This document shows, in pieces, positions 1 to 5,053 of a DNA stretch of 5,053 nt. The stretch comes from Actinomycetota bacterium (GTDB taxonomy: Bacteria > Actinomycetota > Acidimicrobiia > IMCC26256 > PALSA-610), in contig JAUZEI010000143.1 in assembly GCA_030839105.1 (NCBI GenBank), positions 1 to 5,053 on the forward strand. The letters are read 5' to 3'. The notes under the pieces are model-generated. The model worked only from the letters and a program-made list of their open reading frames with translations, was not told the origin of the DNA and searched no databases. The stretch's first letter is position 1. Every line of letters starts with the position of its first letter. Both the position numbers and the translations under genes were made by a program.

Positions 1-10
1 CGGCGAGACG

Positions 11-2005
11 CTACTCCGCGACGCGTAGTGCCGGTCCGGGCGAGACCGCGAATTCGCCGTTGACCGACGCGACCCCCCGCTGCTCGTCGAGCCGGGTCCG
101 CAGGTCGGCGATGGGCAACGCCTTGGCGAACAGCCAGCCCTGGGCGCGCGGGCAGCCGAGCTCGACCAGGAGCCGCGCCTGCTCCGGTGTCTCCACACCT
201 TCGGCGACCACGTCGAGACCGAGGTCGTGGGCGAGGCCGATGACCCGCCGCACGATGGCCGCGTCGCGCGAGTCACGCGTGAATTCGGTGATGAACGTGC
301 GGTCGATCTTCACGCGATCGATGGTGAGCGAACGCAACAGCGTCAGCGAGGAGTGACCGGTGCCGAAATCGTCGAGCGCGACCTTGATGCCGAGCTTCCG
401 GGCGGCCGCAATCTCGCGCGCAGCCGCGGCGACATCGGGCAGCACGGCGGTTTCCGTGATCTCGAGACCGATGAGGTTCGGGTCGCACCCCGTGCGTTCG
501 AGGAGCCGGGCCAGCTCGCGCGTGGGCATACCGCGCGTCAGATGCGTCGCGGAGACGTTGCACCAGATCCGGAAGTCGTCGGCAACGATGCCGCTCGCCC
601 CGAGCGCCATCCGTGTCGCGACCGCGTCGGCCACGATCGCGTCGTCGAGACCGAACACGAGGCCCGTCTCCTCGGCGAGTGGAACGAACTTCCCCGCGTC
701 GAGCACTCCCCGTTCCGGGTGCTCCCAGCGGGCGAGGGCCTCGGCACCGACGAACCGACCGGTCAGGAGATCGACTTCGGGCTGGTAGTAGGCGACGATG
801 CGCGACTTCGCGATCGCGTCCCGCAGCGCGTGCTCGTCGTCGAGGCGCGACTCGATCGCGGCCCGCAACTTGATGTCGAACACTTCGATCCGGTTCCGAC
901 CGCTCTGCTTGGCGCGGTACTGCGCGGCGTCGGCAAACGACAGCAACGTCTCCGCATCATCCGTCACCTCACGGTTGGTCGCGACACCGATGCTCGCCGA
1001 CACGTTGATCGAGCGGCCGCCCACCGCAAACGGTTCCACGAAGGCCTGCGCGACCCGTTCGGCGATGACGAGCGCCTCGGCGTTGCTGCGCAACTTGTCG
1101 AGCAACATCGTGAACTCATCGCCGCCCAGGCGCGCGAGAACGTCGGTCGTGCGGAGCATGCGGTGTACGCGCTCCGCAATCTGGACGAGGAGCATGTCGC
1201 CCGTCGCGTGACCCAGAGAGTCGTTGACTATCTTCAGGCGATCGACGTCGAAGTAGAGCACTCCCACGATCGTGCCGTGCTCGCGCGCGTCGCCGACCGC
1301 CCGCTGCAACAGATCGACGAACGCAGCGCGGTTGGCGAGACCGGTCAGCTCGTCGCGAAGTGCGCGGCGCACGAGTTGTGCGTTGGCGTCACGCAGCTGG
1401 GCGTTGGTCTCGTCGTTGTGCTCGCGCAGCTGTAACTCGCTCACCACGACTCCGTGAACCTCTTGGTGCAGCGACGCCATCACGATGAAGTAGATCGGCA
1501 CCGCGATCCCCAGGAGCCGCGTGACGCGGTCGCCCGAGAGCGTGAAGGCGAGGCTCACGATCAACAGGAGCGGAATCTGGGATGCGTAGAAGTACAGCCG
1601 CCGCGCCGCGGTACCGACCACCCACGTTGCCGATGTCGCGCAGACGAAGAGCAGGTACACGGTGCGGAGCTCGACATGGTGCGCACTCGGCAGTGCGAAC
1701 AGTGCCGGGGACGCCCACGCGACCGCCACGAACATCATGCAGACGAGCCCCGGCGGATAGCGGAGCACCAGCGTTCCCGCGCGCCGCCGGCGGAGGTAAA
1801 AGCCGGCGCACACCATGCTGGCGATGTCCGCGACCGATACGAAGACGACGAATTCGACCCGCCGCGACACCGGGACCGAGCTCCCCAGGATGAGGGCGAG
1901 CAGTGTCGAGGCCGGAATGCCGAGGAGCGAGCTCCGCCAGAGCGCGCGCATCACCTGATCGAGACACGCCGCCCGCGCGGCGTCACTGAGCGGACTACGG
2001 CTCAC
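11..2005 (-). CDS. Membrane-anchored GGDEF-EAL protein, predicted diguanylate cyclase/c-di-GMP phosphodiesterase
   Basis: This 664-residue protein should make and degrade cyclic di-GMP at the cytoplasmic membrane. Residues about 25-180 hold six hydrophobic segments (roughly 25-46, 50-71, 84-106, 116-132, 137-157, 164-180); I cannot assign them to a named sensor family. A short polar, probably coiled-coil linker (about 187-215) leads into the GGDEF domain (about 215-376), with GGDEF at 294-298 and an inhibitory-site RxxD (R285, D288) five residues before it. The EAL domain (about 390-638) keeps the residues expected for an active phosphodiesterase: E422 of EAL, N483, E515, D545 and D546 of DDFGTG, K566, E602, E605 and Q622. 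Both activities therefore look possible; which dominates cannot be read from sequence. The start is a GTG at 2005 with no clear Shine-Dalgarno site, so translation may be leaderless; the ATG at 1951 (residue 19) is the alternative. It is the last gene in the window, 139 bp after the zinc-ribbon gene. Confidence 0.95.
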   Translation of the reverse strand: MSRSPLSDAARAACLDQVMRALWRSSLLGIPASTLLALILGSSVPVSRRVEFVVFVSVADIASMVCAGFYLRRRRAGTLVLRYPPGLVCMMFVAVAWASPALFALPSAHHVELRTVYLLFVCATSATWVVGTAARRLYFYASQIPLLLIVSLAFTLSGDRVTRLLGIAVPIYFIVMASLHQEVHGVVVSELQLREHNDETNAQLRDANAQLVRRALRDELTGLANRAAFVDLLQRAVGDAREHGTIVGVLYFDVDRLKIVNDSLGHATGDMLLVQIAERVHRMLRTTDVLARLGGDEFTMLLDKLRSNAEALVIAERVAQAFVEPFAVGGRSINVSASIGVATNREVTDDAETLLSFADAAQYRAKQSGRNRIEVFDIKLRAAIESRLDDEHALRDAIAKSRIVAYYQPEVDLLTGRFVGAEALARWEHPERGVLDAGKFVPLAEETGLVFGLDDAIVADAVATRMALGASGIVADDFRIWCNVSATHLTRGMPTRELARLLERTGCDPNLIGLEITETAVLPDVAAAAREIAAARKLGIKVALDDFGTGHSSLTLLRSLTIDRVKIDRTFITEFTRDSRDAAIVRRVIGLAHDLGLDVVAEGVETPEQARLLVELGCPRAQGWLFAKALPIADLRTRLDEQRGVASVNGEFAVSPGPALRVAE

Positions 2006-2101
2006 GCGAGCGATATCGGGCGCCGGAGGGCACGCCTTGATGCCGGGTGCCAGGTACCCGCGGCCCGGAGACGCGGCTGTCGGCCCGATCGCGGCTTTCC
2101 A
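2006..2101 (-). other. Leader region ahead of the GGDEF-EAL gene, no clear promoter
   Basis: This non-coding stretch holds a small hairpin (CGGGT at 2044-2048 pairing with ACCCG at 2056-2060, 7-nt loop). No Shine-Dalgarno site precedes the GTG at 2005. A GATATC sits at 2012-2017, close to the position a -10 box would take in a leaderless transcript, but no matching -35 box is visible. I looked for a c-di-GMP-I riboswitch and did not find its core. Confidence 0.3.
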
Positions 2102-2136
2102 CCCGGATCGAGCGCCTTCGGGAATGCCCGATCGGG
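2102..2136 (-). terminator. Hairpin after the zinc-ribbon gene, possible terminator
   Basis: Eight nucleotides after the zinc-ribbon stop codon, the minus-strand arm CCCGATCG (2136-2129) pairs with CGATCCGGG (2110-2102) through eight base pairs with one bulged C, around an 18-nt loop. No T-run follows, so it does not fit a classical intrinsic terminator. It may be a U-less terminator, an mRNA 3' end stabiliser, or chance in GC-rich DNA. The nested 2127-2136 segment is also a perfect 10-bp palindrome. Confidence 0.3.
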
Positions 2137-2144
2137 TCTCGGAC

Positions 2145-2561
2145 TCAGCGATCCCCTCCGGGTTTCACGCGTGCCATCTGGTCGAACCAGTCCGGCTCGA
2201 GGAGGGCGAGGTGCAGCTCGAGCAGATCTATCGCCTGCAGGGTCGACCCGGACGCTCGGCCGCTGGGTCTCGGCAACGACCACAGCTCGAGCTCGACGCC
2301 GGCCGCGACCGCCGGGAGAGCGAGCAACGCGGGAGTCGAGTCGACGAACGTCACCTCACAGCTCGAGCACCGCGCCCGATACGACCACGTCTGGTCGTCG
2401 ACACAGCGGCGGAGCACGACGCGGTCGGTCCGCACGCGCACGATGCCGCACGCGGGACAGGTCACCCGGACCCATCGGAAGGTCTTCTCGGACGCCGCAT
2501 TCCAGACGCCGGCCGTACGGGGCCGCGATCTTCCGGGGCCGTGCGAATGGGCGATCGTCAT
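2145..2561 (-). CDS. Small zinc-ribbon protein of unknown function
   Basis: This 138-residue soluble protein has no signal peptide or membrane segment. Two CxxC knuckles, C35-P-A-C38 and C65-S-S-C68, are spaced as in a zinc ribbon, with an extra cysteine at C53 between them. The region after the ribbon (about 75-138) has a hydrophobic strand-like part (VELELWSLP) and an acidic, aromatic C-terminal helix around DLLELHLALLEPDWFDQ (112-128). From memory this architecture resembles a small family common in Actinobacteria, whose function I do not know; the resemblance is not verified. The ATG at 2561 is chosen because AGGAG at 2575-2571 lies nine bases upstream; the frame is open further upstream to 2768, but that extension overlaps the end of pilT and is arginine-rich. 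It sits 82 bp after pilT on the same strand, so cotranscription is likely. A nucleic-acid or protein-binding role is possible for a zinc ribbon, but nothing here decides it. Confidence 0.8.
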   Translation of the reverse strand: MTIAHSHGPGRSRPRTAGVWNAASEKTFRWVRVTCPACGIVRVRTDRVVLRRCVDDQTWSYRARCSSCEVTFVDSTPALLALPAVAAGVELELWSLPRPSGRASGSTLQAIDLLELHLALLEPDWFDQMARVKPGGDR

Positions 2562-2570
2562 GTGAGTGGT

Positions 2571-2575
2571 CTCCT
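2571..2575 (-). promoter_or_regulatory. Ribosome binding site of the zinc-ribbon gene
   Basis: AGGAG on the minus strand lies nine bases before the ATG at 2561. It decides the start against the longer open frame that runs back into pilT. Confidence 0.75.
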
Positions 2576-2589
2576 GGTCGGTGGCTCGG

Positions 2590-2603
2590 CGCGCGTACGC
2601 GCG
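2590..2603. repeat. 14-bp perfect palindrome in the pilT to zinc-ribbon gap
   Basis: CGCGCGTACGCGCG is its own reverse complement. It is nested inside a wider 5-bp inverted repeat, CTCGG at 2585-2589 and CCGAG at 2613-2617. It lies between the pilT stop and the ribosome binding site of the next gene. It could be an operator or an RNA hairpin, although with no loop the central bases cannot pair in RNA; alternating GC makes chance plausible. Confidence 0.4.
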
Positions 2604-2643
2604 AACGCCACTCCGAGGATGCGCCGGCGGCGTGACCTCGGCG

Positions 2644-3765
2644 TTACCCGGTTGTGATGTGGGGCGGAACTGCGACGCGCGGTCCCGGCGTGGCGCCGCG
2701 CCGCAGAAGCTCCTTCGGTCGCATCGACTGCACGACCGCGTCGTCGTAGGAGATCCGCCCCGAGGCAATGAGCTGGTTCAGACTGTCCTCGAGCGTCTGC
2801 ATTCCTTCGGCCTTGCCGCTCCGGATGACGTTGCGCAGTTGATGCGTTCGCCCGTCGCGGATCAGGTTGCGCACCGCATCGTTCGCGAGCAGCAGCTCGA
2901 ATGCCGCCACCAGACCACCTCCGACTCTCGGCAGGAGTCGTTGTGACACCACGGCCGCGACCGACGCCGCGAGCTGCACGCGGATCTGCGTCTGCCGCTC
3001 GGGCGGGAACACGTCGGAGATGCGATCCAACGACTGTGACGCGTCGTTCGTGTGCAAGGTCGCGAACACGAGGTGGCCGGTCTCCGCGAGCGTGAGCGCG
3101 AACTGGATGGTCTCCGGGTCGCGCATCTCGCCCACGAGGATGACGTCCGGATCCTCTCGAAGGGCCGATCGCAGCGCCCGGGCGAAGGATTGCGCGTCGA
3201 CCCCGACCTCGCGCTGGTCGATCGCCGCGACGCGATGCTTGTGCGTGTACTCGATCGGGTCCTCGATCGTGAGGATGTGCACCGGCAGGCGCGTGTTGAT
3301 GTGCTCGATCATCGACGCGAGCGTCGTCGACTTGCCCGATCCCGTCGGCCCGGTGACGAGTACGAAGCCCTGCTTGAAGTCACACGCTCGAGCGAGCATC
3401 GGCGGGATGCCGATCTCTTCCGGGCTCGGCACCGCGAGCGGGATGGCGCGAACCGACATCGCGAGCTCTCCACTGCGGAAGAAGCAGTTGGCGCGGAAGC
3501 GGTGCGATTGCGCGTACGCGAAGGAGACGTCGAGGTCGCGCTCCTCCTGCAGCTGCGCGCGCAGCTGTTCCGAGAGCAGTCCCTCGATCATCGACTGCGT
3601 GTCCTCGGCGCGCAGGGCGGGCGCGCCCTTGATGGGCGCAAGTCGGCCGTCGACCCGGACGCGGGCCGGTGAACCGGGTGTGATCAGGAGGTCGGTGCCA
3701 CCGAGTCGAATCACCTCTTTGAGGTACGTCTCGATCGCATCGACACGTATGCCGGTGACCGTCAT
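2644..3765 (-). CDS. pilT: Type IV pilus retraction ATPase PilT
   Basis: This 373-residue cytoplasmic hexameric ATPase is predicted to drive pilus retraction by returning pilin subunits to the membrane, acting at the PilC platform. Visible motifs, in order, are an N-terminal PAS-like region (about 8-110), Walker A GPTGSGKST at 139-147, the Asp box ILTIEDPIEY at 164-173, Walker B around DVILVGEMRDPET with E213, and the His box around HLVFATLHTND with H238. The C-terminal segment AVRNLIRD (297-304) matches the AIRNLIRE motif typical of PilT and tied to retraction, which separates it from PilB/GspE extension ATPases; the N-terminal MshEN-type extension of PilB is also absent. The length is close to the usual 340-370 residues. 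The ATG at 3765 is chosen over the open frame to 3852 because AGGAGG lies eight bases upstream. Its gene follows the prepilin gene by 110 bp and precedes the zinc-ribbon gene by 82 bp. The C-terminal tail after about residue 350 is Pro/Arg-rich and probably disordered. Confidence 0.96.
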   Translation of the reverse strand: MTVTGIRVDAIETYLKEVIRLGGTDLLITPGSPARVRVDGRLAPIKGAPALRAEDTQSMIEGLLSEQLRAQLQEERDLDVSFAYAQSHRFRANCFFRSGELAMSVRAIPLAVPSPEEIGIPPMLARACDFKQGFVLVTGPTGSGKSTTLASMIEHINTRLPVHILTIEDPIEYTHKHRVAAIDQREVGVDAQSFARALRSALREDPDVILVGEMRDPETIQFALTLAETGHLVFATLHTNDASQSLDRISDVFPPERQTQIRVQLAASVAAVVSQRLLPRVGGGLVAAFELLLANDAVRNLIRDGRTHQLRNVIRSGKAEGMQTLEDSLNQLIASGRISYDDAVVQSMRPKELLRRGATPGPRVAVPPHITTG

Positions 3766-3773
3766 CGAATCCA

Positions 3774-3779
3774 CCTCCT
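3774..3779 (-). promoter_or_regulatory. Ribosome binding site of pilT
   Basis: AGGAGG, within the longer match GAGGAGGTGG (3780-3771), lies eight bases before the ATG at 3765. It fixes the PilT start 29 codons inside the longest open frame. Confidence 0.85.
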
Positions 3780-3821
3780 CGTCAGGTTCCAGATGTCTCG
3801 TCCCTCGACGTACGACTTTCG

Positions 3822-3861
3822 TCGCCTCGGGCAGGGAGCCCGAACTCCTCACCCGAGGCGA
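3822..3861 (-). terminator. Perfect inverted repeat between pilin and pilT, possible attenuator or processing hairpin
   Basis: On the minus strand TCGCCTCGGG (3861-3852) pairs perfectly with CCCGAGGCGA (3831-3822). The 20-nt interior can form a second 4-bp stem (GGAG with CTCC) closed by a 6-nt loop TTCGGG, giving an extended stem with an internal loop. It starts 14 bases after the pilin stop and ends 56 bases before the pilT start. No T-run follows, so full intrinsic termination is not supported. Hairpins at this position often lower expression of a downstream gene or protect an upstream mRNA, which would suit abundant pilin and scarce PilT. That role is inferred. Confidence 0.5.
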
Positions 3862-3875
3862 AGGACGTCACACCG

Positions 3876-4226
3876 CTAGCAGGTCGCGGAGTAGTTGCCG
3901 CTGCCGTCGTACGCGGCGCCCACGCTGCTCGACGTGTTCGTGGCGGTCGAGATCAACTTTGCTCCGAGGAGCGCAGTCAGCATCGGGGCCACGACCGTGC
4001 CGGGCGGGTACGCGTTCGTGTTCGCGTAGAACGCCTGCAACGCGGTGTTGATCGTGCGCACTTCGATCGTGCACGCGCTCGTCTTGCCCTTGTTGGTGAT
4101 ACCGCCCACCGCGAACACCACGACGGCGGCGAGGATGCCGAGGATCACGATGACGACGAGCAGCTCGACGAGCGTGAAACCGCGCTCGACGAGGTTCTTC
4201 TCTTTGAAATTGATGCGACTTCGCAC
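3876..4226 (-). CDS. Type IV prepilin (short pilin or pilin-like protein)
   Basis: This 116-residue protein is predicted to be the fibre subunit or a minor pilin, processed at the membrane by a prepilin peptidase. A charged 16-residue leader ends in the type III signal RG|FTLVE: cleavage after G16 leaves F17 as the N-methylated first residue, and E21 is the conserved Glu5 of mature pilin. A hydrophobic helix runs from about 17 to 42 (LVELLVVIVILGILAAVVVF). The polar part continues the alpha1 helix to about 70, followed by a small globular region of about 45 residues. Only two cysteines occur, C52 and the last residue C116, which could form a disulfide closing the C-terminal part. The mature length of 100 residues is well below the 130-160 typical of major type IVa pilins. 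The GTG at 4226 is chosen because AGGAGG lies nine bases upstream; an ATG at 4233 is out of frame. It lies between pilC and pilT, so it is part of the pilus cluster. Confidence 0.92.
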   Translation of the reverse strand: MRSRINFKEKNLVERGFTLVELLVVIVILGILAAVVVFAVGGITNKGKTSACTIEVRTINTALQAFYANTNAYPPGTVVAPMLTALLGAKLISTATNTSSSVGAAYDGSGNYSATC

Positions 4227-4235
4227 TATGCATTG

Positions 4236-4241
4236 CCTCCT
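4236..4241 (-). promoter_or_regulatory. Ribosome binding site of the prepilin gene
   Basis: AGGAGG on the minus strand lies nine bases before the in-frame GTG at 4226 and only two bases before an out-of-frame ATG at 4233. The spacing favours the GTG and gives a leader of 16 residues, a normal prepilin leader length. Confidence 0.8.
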
Positions 4242-4246
4242 GGAAG

Positions 4247-4263
4247 GGCAGCGGAATGCTGCC
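4247..4263 (-). promoter_or_regulatory. Stem-loop just upstream of the prepilin ribosome binding site
   Basis: On the minus strand GGCAGC (4263-4258) pairs perfectly with GCTGCC (4252-4247) around a 5-nt loop ATTCC. The stem ends five bases before the Shine-Dalgarno AGGAGG. The sequence just upstream (about 4264-4280) is the most AT-rich patch nearby. The stem-loop may stabilise or control the pilin mRNA leader. I find no convincing -35/-10 pair, so the promoter is not placed. Confidence 0.4.
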
Positions 4264-4336
4264 AAAATGAGTAAAAGACGATCACGCACGAGCGCGCGTG
4301 TCAGTCAGCCGTCCGGCCGAGCGACCGGTCAAGGAT

Positions 4337-4385
4337 CGATGCCGTGGGGCACCACCGCCTGGTCCGACGCGCATGCGATGCCGTG
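4337..4385. repeat. 10-bp direct repeat in the pilC to prepilin gap
   Basis: CGATGCCGTG occurs exactly at 4337-4346 and again at 4376-4385, with starts 39 bp apart. The flanking bases do not continue the match. It could be a pair of regulator sites upstream of the prepilin gene, or chance. Confidence 0.3.
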
Positions 4386-4395
4386 ATGCAAGCGC
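4369..4395 (-). terminator. Weak hairpin after the pilC stop
   Basis: The minus-strand arm GCGCTTGC (4395-4388) pairs with GCATGCGC (4376-4369) except for one central T/T mismatch, around an 11-nt loop. It starts four bases after the stop codon. No T-run follows. It might mark an mRNA 3' end between pilC and the prepilin gene, but the stem is short and overlaps the direct repeat. Confidence 0.2.
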
Positions 4396-4399
4396 TGAG

Positions 4400-5053
4400 T
4401 CATTTGAGACCGCCCACTGCAGGCGCGGCGTAGATTCCGTACATCGCCTGCACGAGCGCGACCGCGACGAATCCCACGACGAGGCCCATCACGAGAATCA
4501 CGGCCGGCTCGAACAGCGTGGTGAGCTTCTTGAGCTTGTTCTCGAGCTCGCGTGCGTAGTAGTCCGACGCGTTCTCGAGTTGGATGTCGAGCGTGCCGGT
4601 GTTCTCCCCGACCCGCATCATCTGCACCGCCGCTTCCGGGAAGAGACCCGTGTCCGACACCGGGCCCGCGAGACCTTCACCTTCGAGCATGCGGGCCTGC
4701 GCGCCCAGGAGTCCTTCTTCGAACACGCTGTTGTCGGCGCCCTGGATCGCAGCCGCCATCGCGTCGGGGAGCGGCACGCCGGAACGCGACATCGCGCCGA
4801 GAATCCGGGTCACACGCTCGACGACGGAATACAGGACGATGTCTCGGATGAGCGGCGTGCGCAGCGTCAGCCGGTTGCGAAGCCGCCGTCCCCCGGGCGC
4901 CTTCCAGAAGTACACGGCGACCGCGACGAATCCGGCGGCCGCGACGATGTAGAGGTACCAGAACTTCTGGGTGAAGTCGGCGGCGCCGATGAGCAGGCGC
5001 GTCGTGAGGGGCAACTTCGCGCCGAGGCCCTTGAAGAAGACGGCAAACTTCGG
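4400..5053 (-). CDS. pilC: Type IV pilus inner-membrane platform protein PilC/GspF family, C-terminal part (5' end outside window)
   Basis: The 217 visible residues belong to a polytopic platform protein on which the assembly and retraction ATPases act. The frame is open to the window edge, so the start lies to the right; family members are about 400 residues, so roughly the N-terminal half is missing. Visible residues 31-50 form a membrane segment, followed by the second T2SSF cytoplasmic domain (about 66-180) with SGVPLPDA at 91-98 and the conserved RVGENTGTL at 147-155. A final hydrophobic segment runs from about 183 to 205 after TTLFEP, and the protein ends normally with a short tail to the TGA at 4402-4400. 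A TTG at 5014 is internal, because the upstream codons continue the family's pattern (KGLGAKLPLTTRLL). The same family includes GspF of type II secretion; the neighbouring pilT and small prepilin make a type IV pilus role more likely. The prepilin gene follows after 173 bp. Confidence 0.92.
   Translation of the reverse strand, partial: PKFAVFFKGLGAKLPLTTRLLIGAADFTQKFWYLYIVAAAGFVAVAVYFWKAPGGRRLRNRLTLRTPLIRDIVLYSVVERVTRILGAMSRSGVPLPDAMAAAIQGADNSVFEEGLLGAQARMLEGEGLAGPVSDTGLFPEAAVQMMRVGENTGTLDIQLENASDYYARELENKLKKLTTLFEPAVILVMGLVVGFVAVALVQAMYGIYAAPAVGGLK

Noticed and set aside
227..1435. Long plus-strand open frame of 402 codons
   Set aside because: It lies wholly antisense to the GGDEF-EAL gene, is rich in Arg, Glu and Asp as expected of a GC-rich shadow frame, and shows no domain.
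2006..2144. Possible c-di-GMP-I (GEMM) riboswitch ahead of the GGDEF-EAL gene
   Set aside because: Fragments such as AAAGCC and GACAGCCG appear on the minus strand, but the conserved GGGCAAACC and ACGCAAAGCC cores and the GNRA-capped stem are not present.
1454..2635. Plus-strand open frame of 393 codons crossing several minus-strand features
   Set aside because: It spans the start of the GGDEF-EAL gene, a gap and the zinc-ribbon gene in antisense, and its product is low-complexity Arg/Pro-rich sequence.
2867..4051. Plus-strand open frame of 394 codons
   Set aside because: It is antisense to pilT and the prepilin gene; its Ser/Arg-rich product is the usual reverse reading of these genes.
3868..4233. 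Minus-strand frame starting at the ATG just after the pilin Shine-Dalgarno site
   Set aside because: The ATG is only two bases from AGGAGG and the product is Arg/His-rich, while the overlapping GTG frame encodes a clear prepilin.
4246..4266. Possible sigma-54 promoter (TGGCA element) before the prepilin gene
   Set aside because: The downstream GC is not at the required 12-bp distance from the GG, and the element is better explained as one arm of the GGCAGC/GCTGCC stem-loop.
4323..4334. TTGACC -35-like element overlapping the palindrome GACCGGTC upstream of the prepilin gene
   Set aside because: No TANNNT-type -10 element occurs at a 16-19 bp spacing, so it is not called as a promoter.

Overview
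This is a GC-rich window in which all five protein genes lie on the minus strand, so transcription reads from right to left. The gene set is a type IV pilus (T4P) cluster followed by a cyclic-di-GMP enzyme. I infer a high-GC actinobacterium-like genome, possibly Acidimicrobiia. The basis is the GC-rich codon use, the short prepilin style, a small CxxC zinc-ribbon protein of a kind I associate with Actinobacteria, and hairpins without U-tracts. The taxon is an inference from memory, not a computed result.

Layout in transcription order:
- 5053-4400: C-terminal part of a PilC/GspF-family inner-membrane platform protein, cut by the window edge.
- 4399-4227: 173 bp gap with a small repeat, a weak hairpin after the stop, and a stem-loop just ahead of the pilin ribosome binding site.
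- 4226-3876: a short type IV prepilin with a textbook prepilin-peptidase site.
- 3875-3766: 110 bp gap with a perfect 10-bp inverted repeat.
- 3765-2644: PilT, the pilus retraction ATPase, with all motifs intact.
- 2643-2562: 82 bp gap with a 14-bp perfect palindrome.
- 2561-2145: a 138-residue zinc-ribbon protein of unknown function.
- 2144-2006: 139 bp gap with hairpins and no recognisable Shine-Dalgarno site.
- 2005-11: a membrane GGDEF-EAL protein with both catalytic sites apparently intact.

How they fit: PilC is the membrane platform, the prepilin is the fibre subunit (or a minor pilin), and PilT powers fibre disassembly. PilB, the prepilin peptidase and the PilM/N/O-type proteins are not in this window and may lie to the right. 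The zinc-ribbon gene has its own strong ribosome binding site 82 bp after pilT and could share its transcript. The GGDEF-EAL protein could set local c-di-GMP and so link surface or motility behaviour to the pilus, but only its position suggests this.

I see no mobile element, tRNA, rRNA or CRISPR array. Nothing here is clearly a new system. The points most worth a second look are the intercistronic hairpin between pilin and pilT, the zinc-ribbon gene at the end of a pilus cluster, and the very small pilin ending in cysteine.
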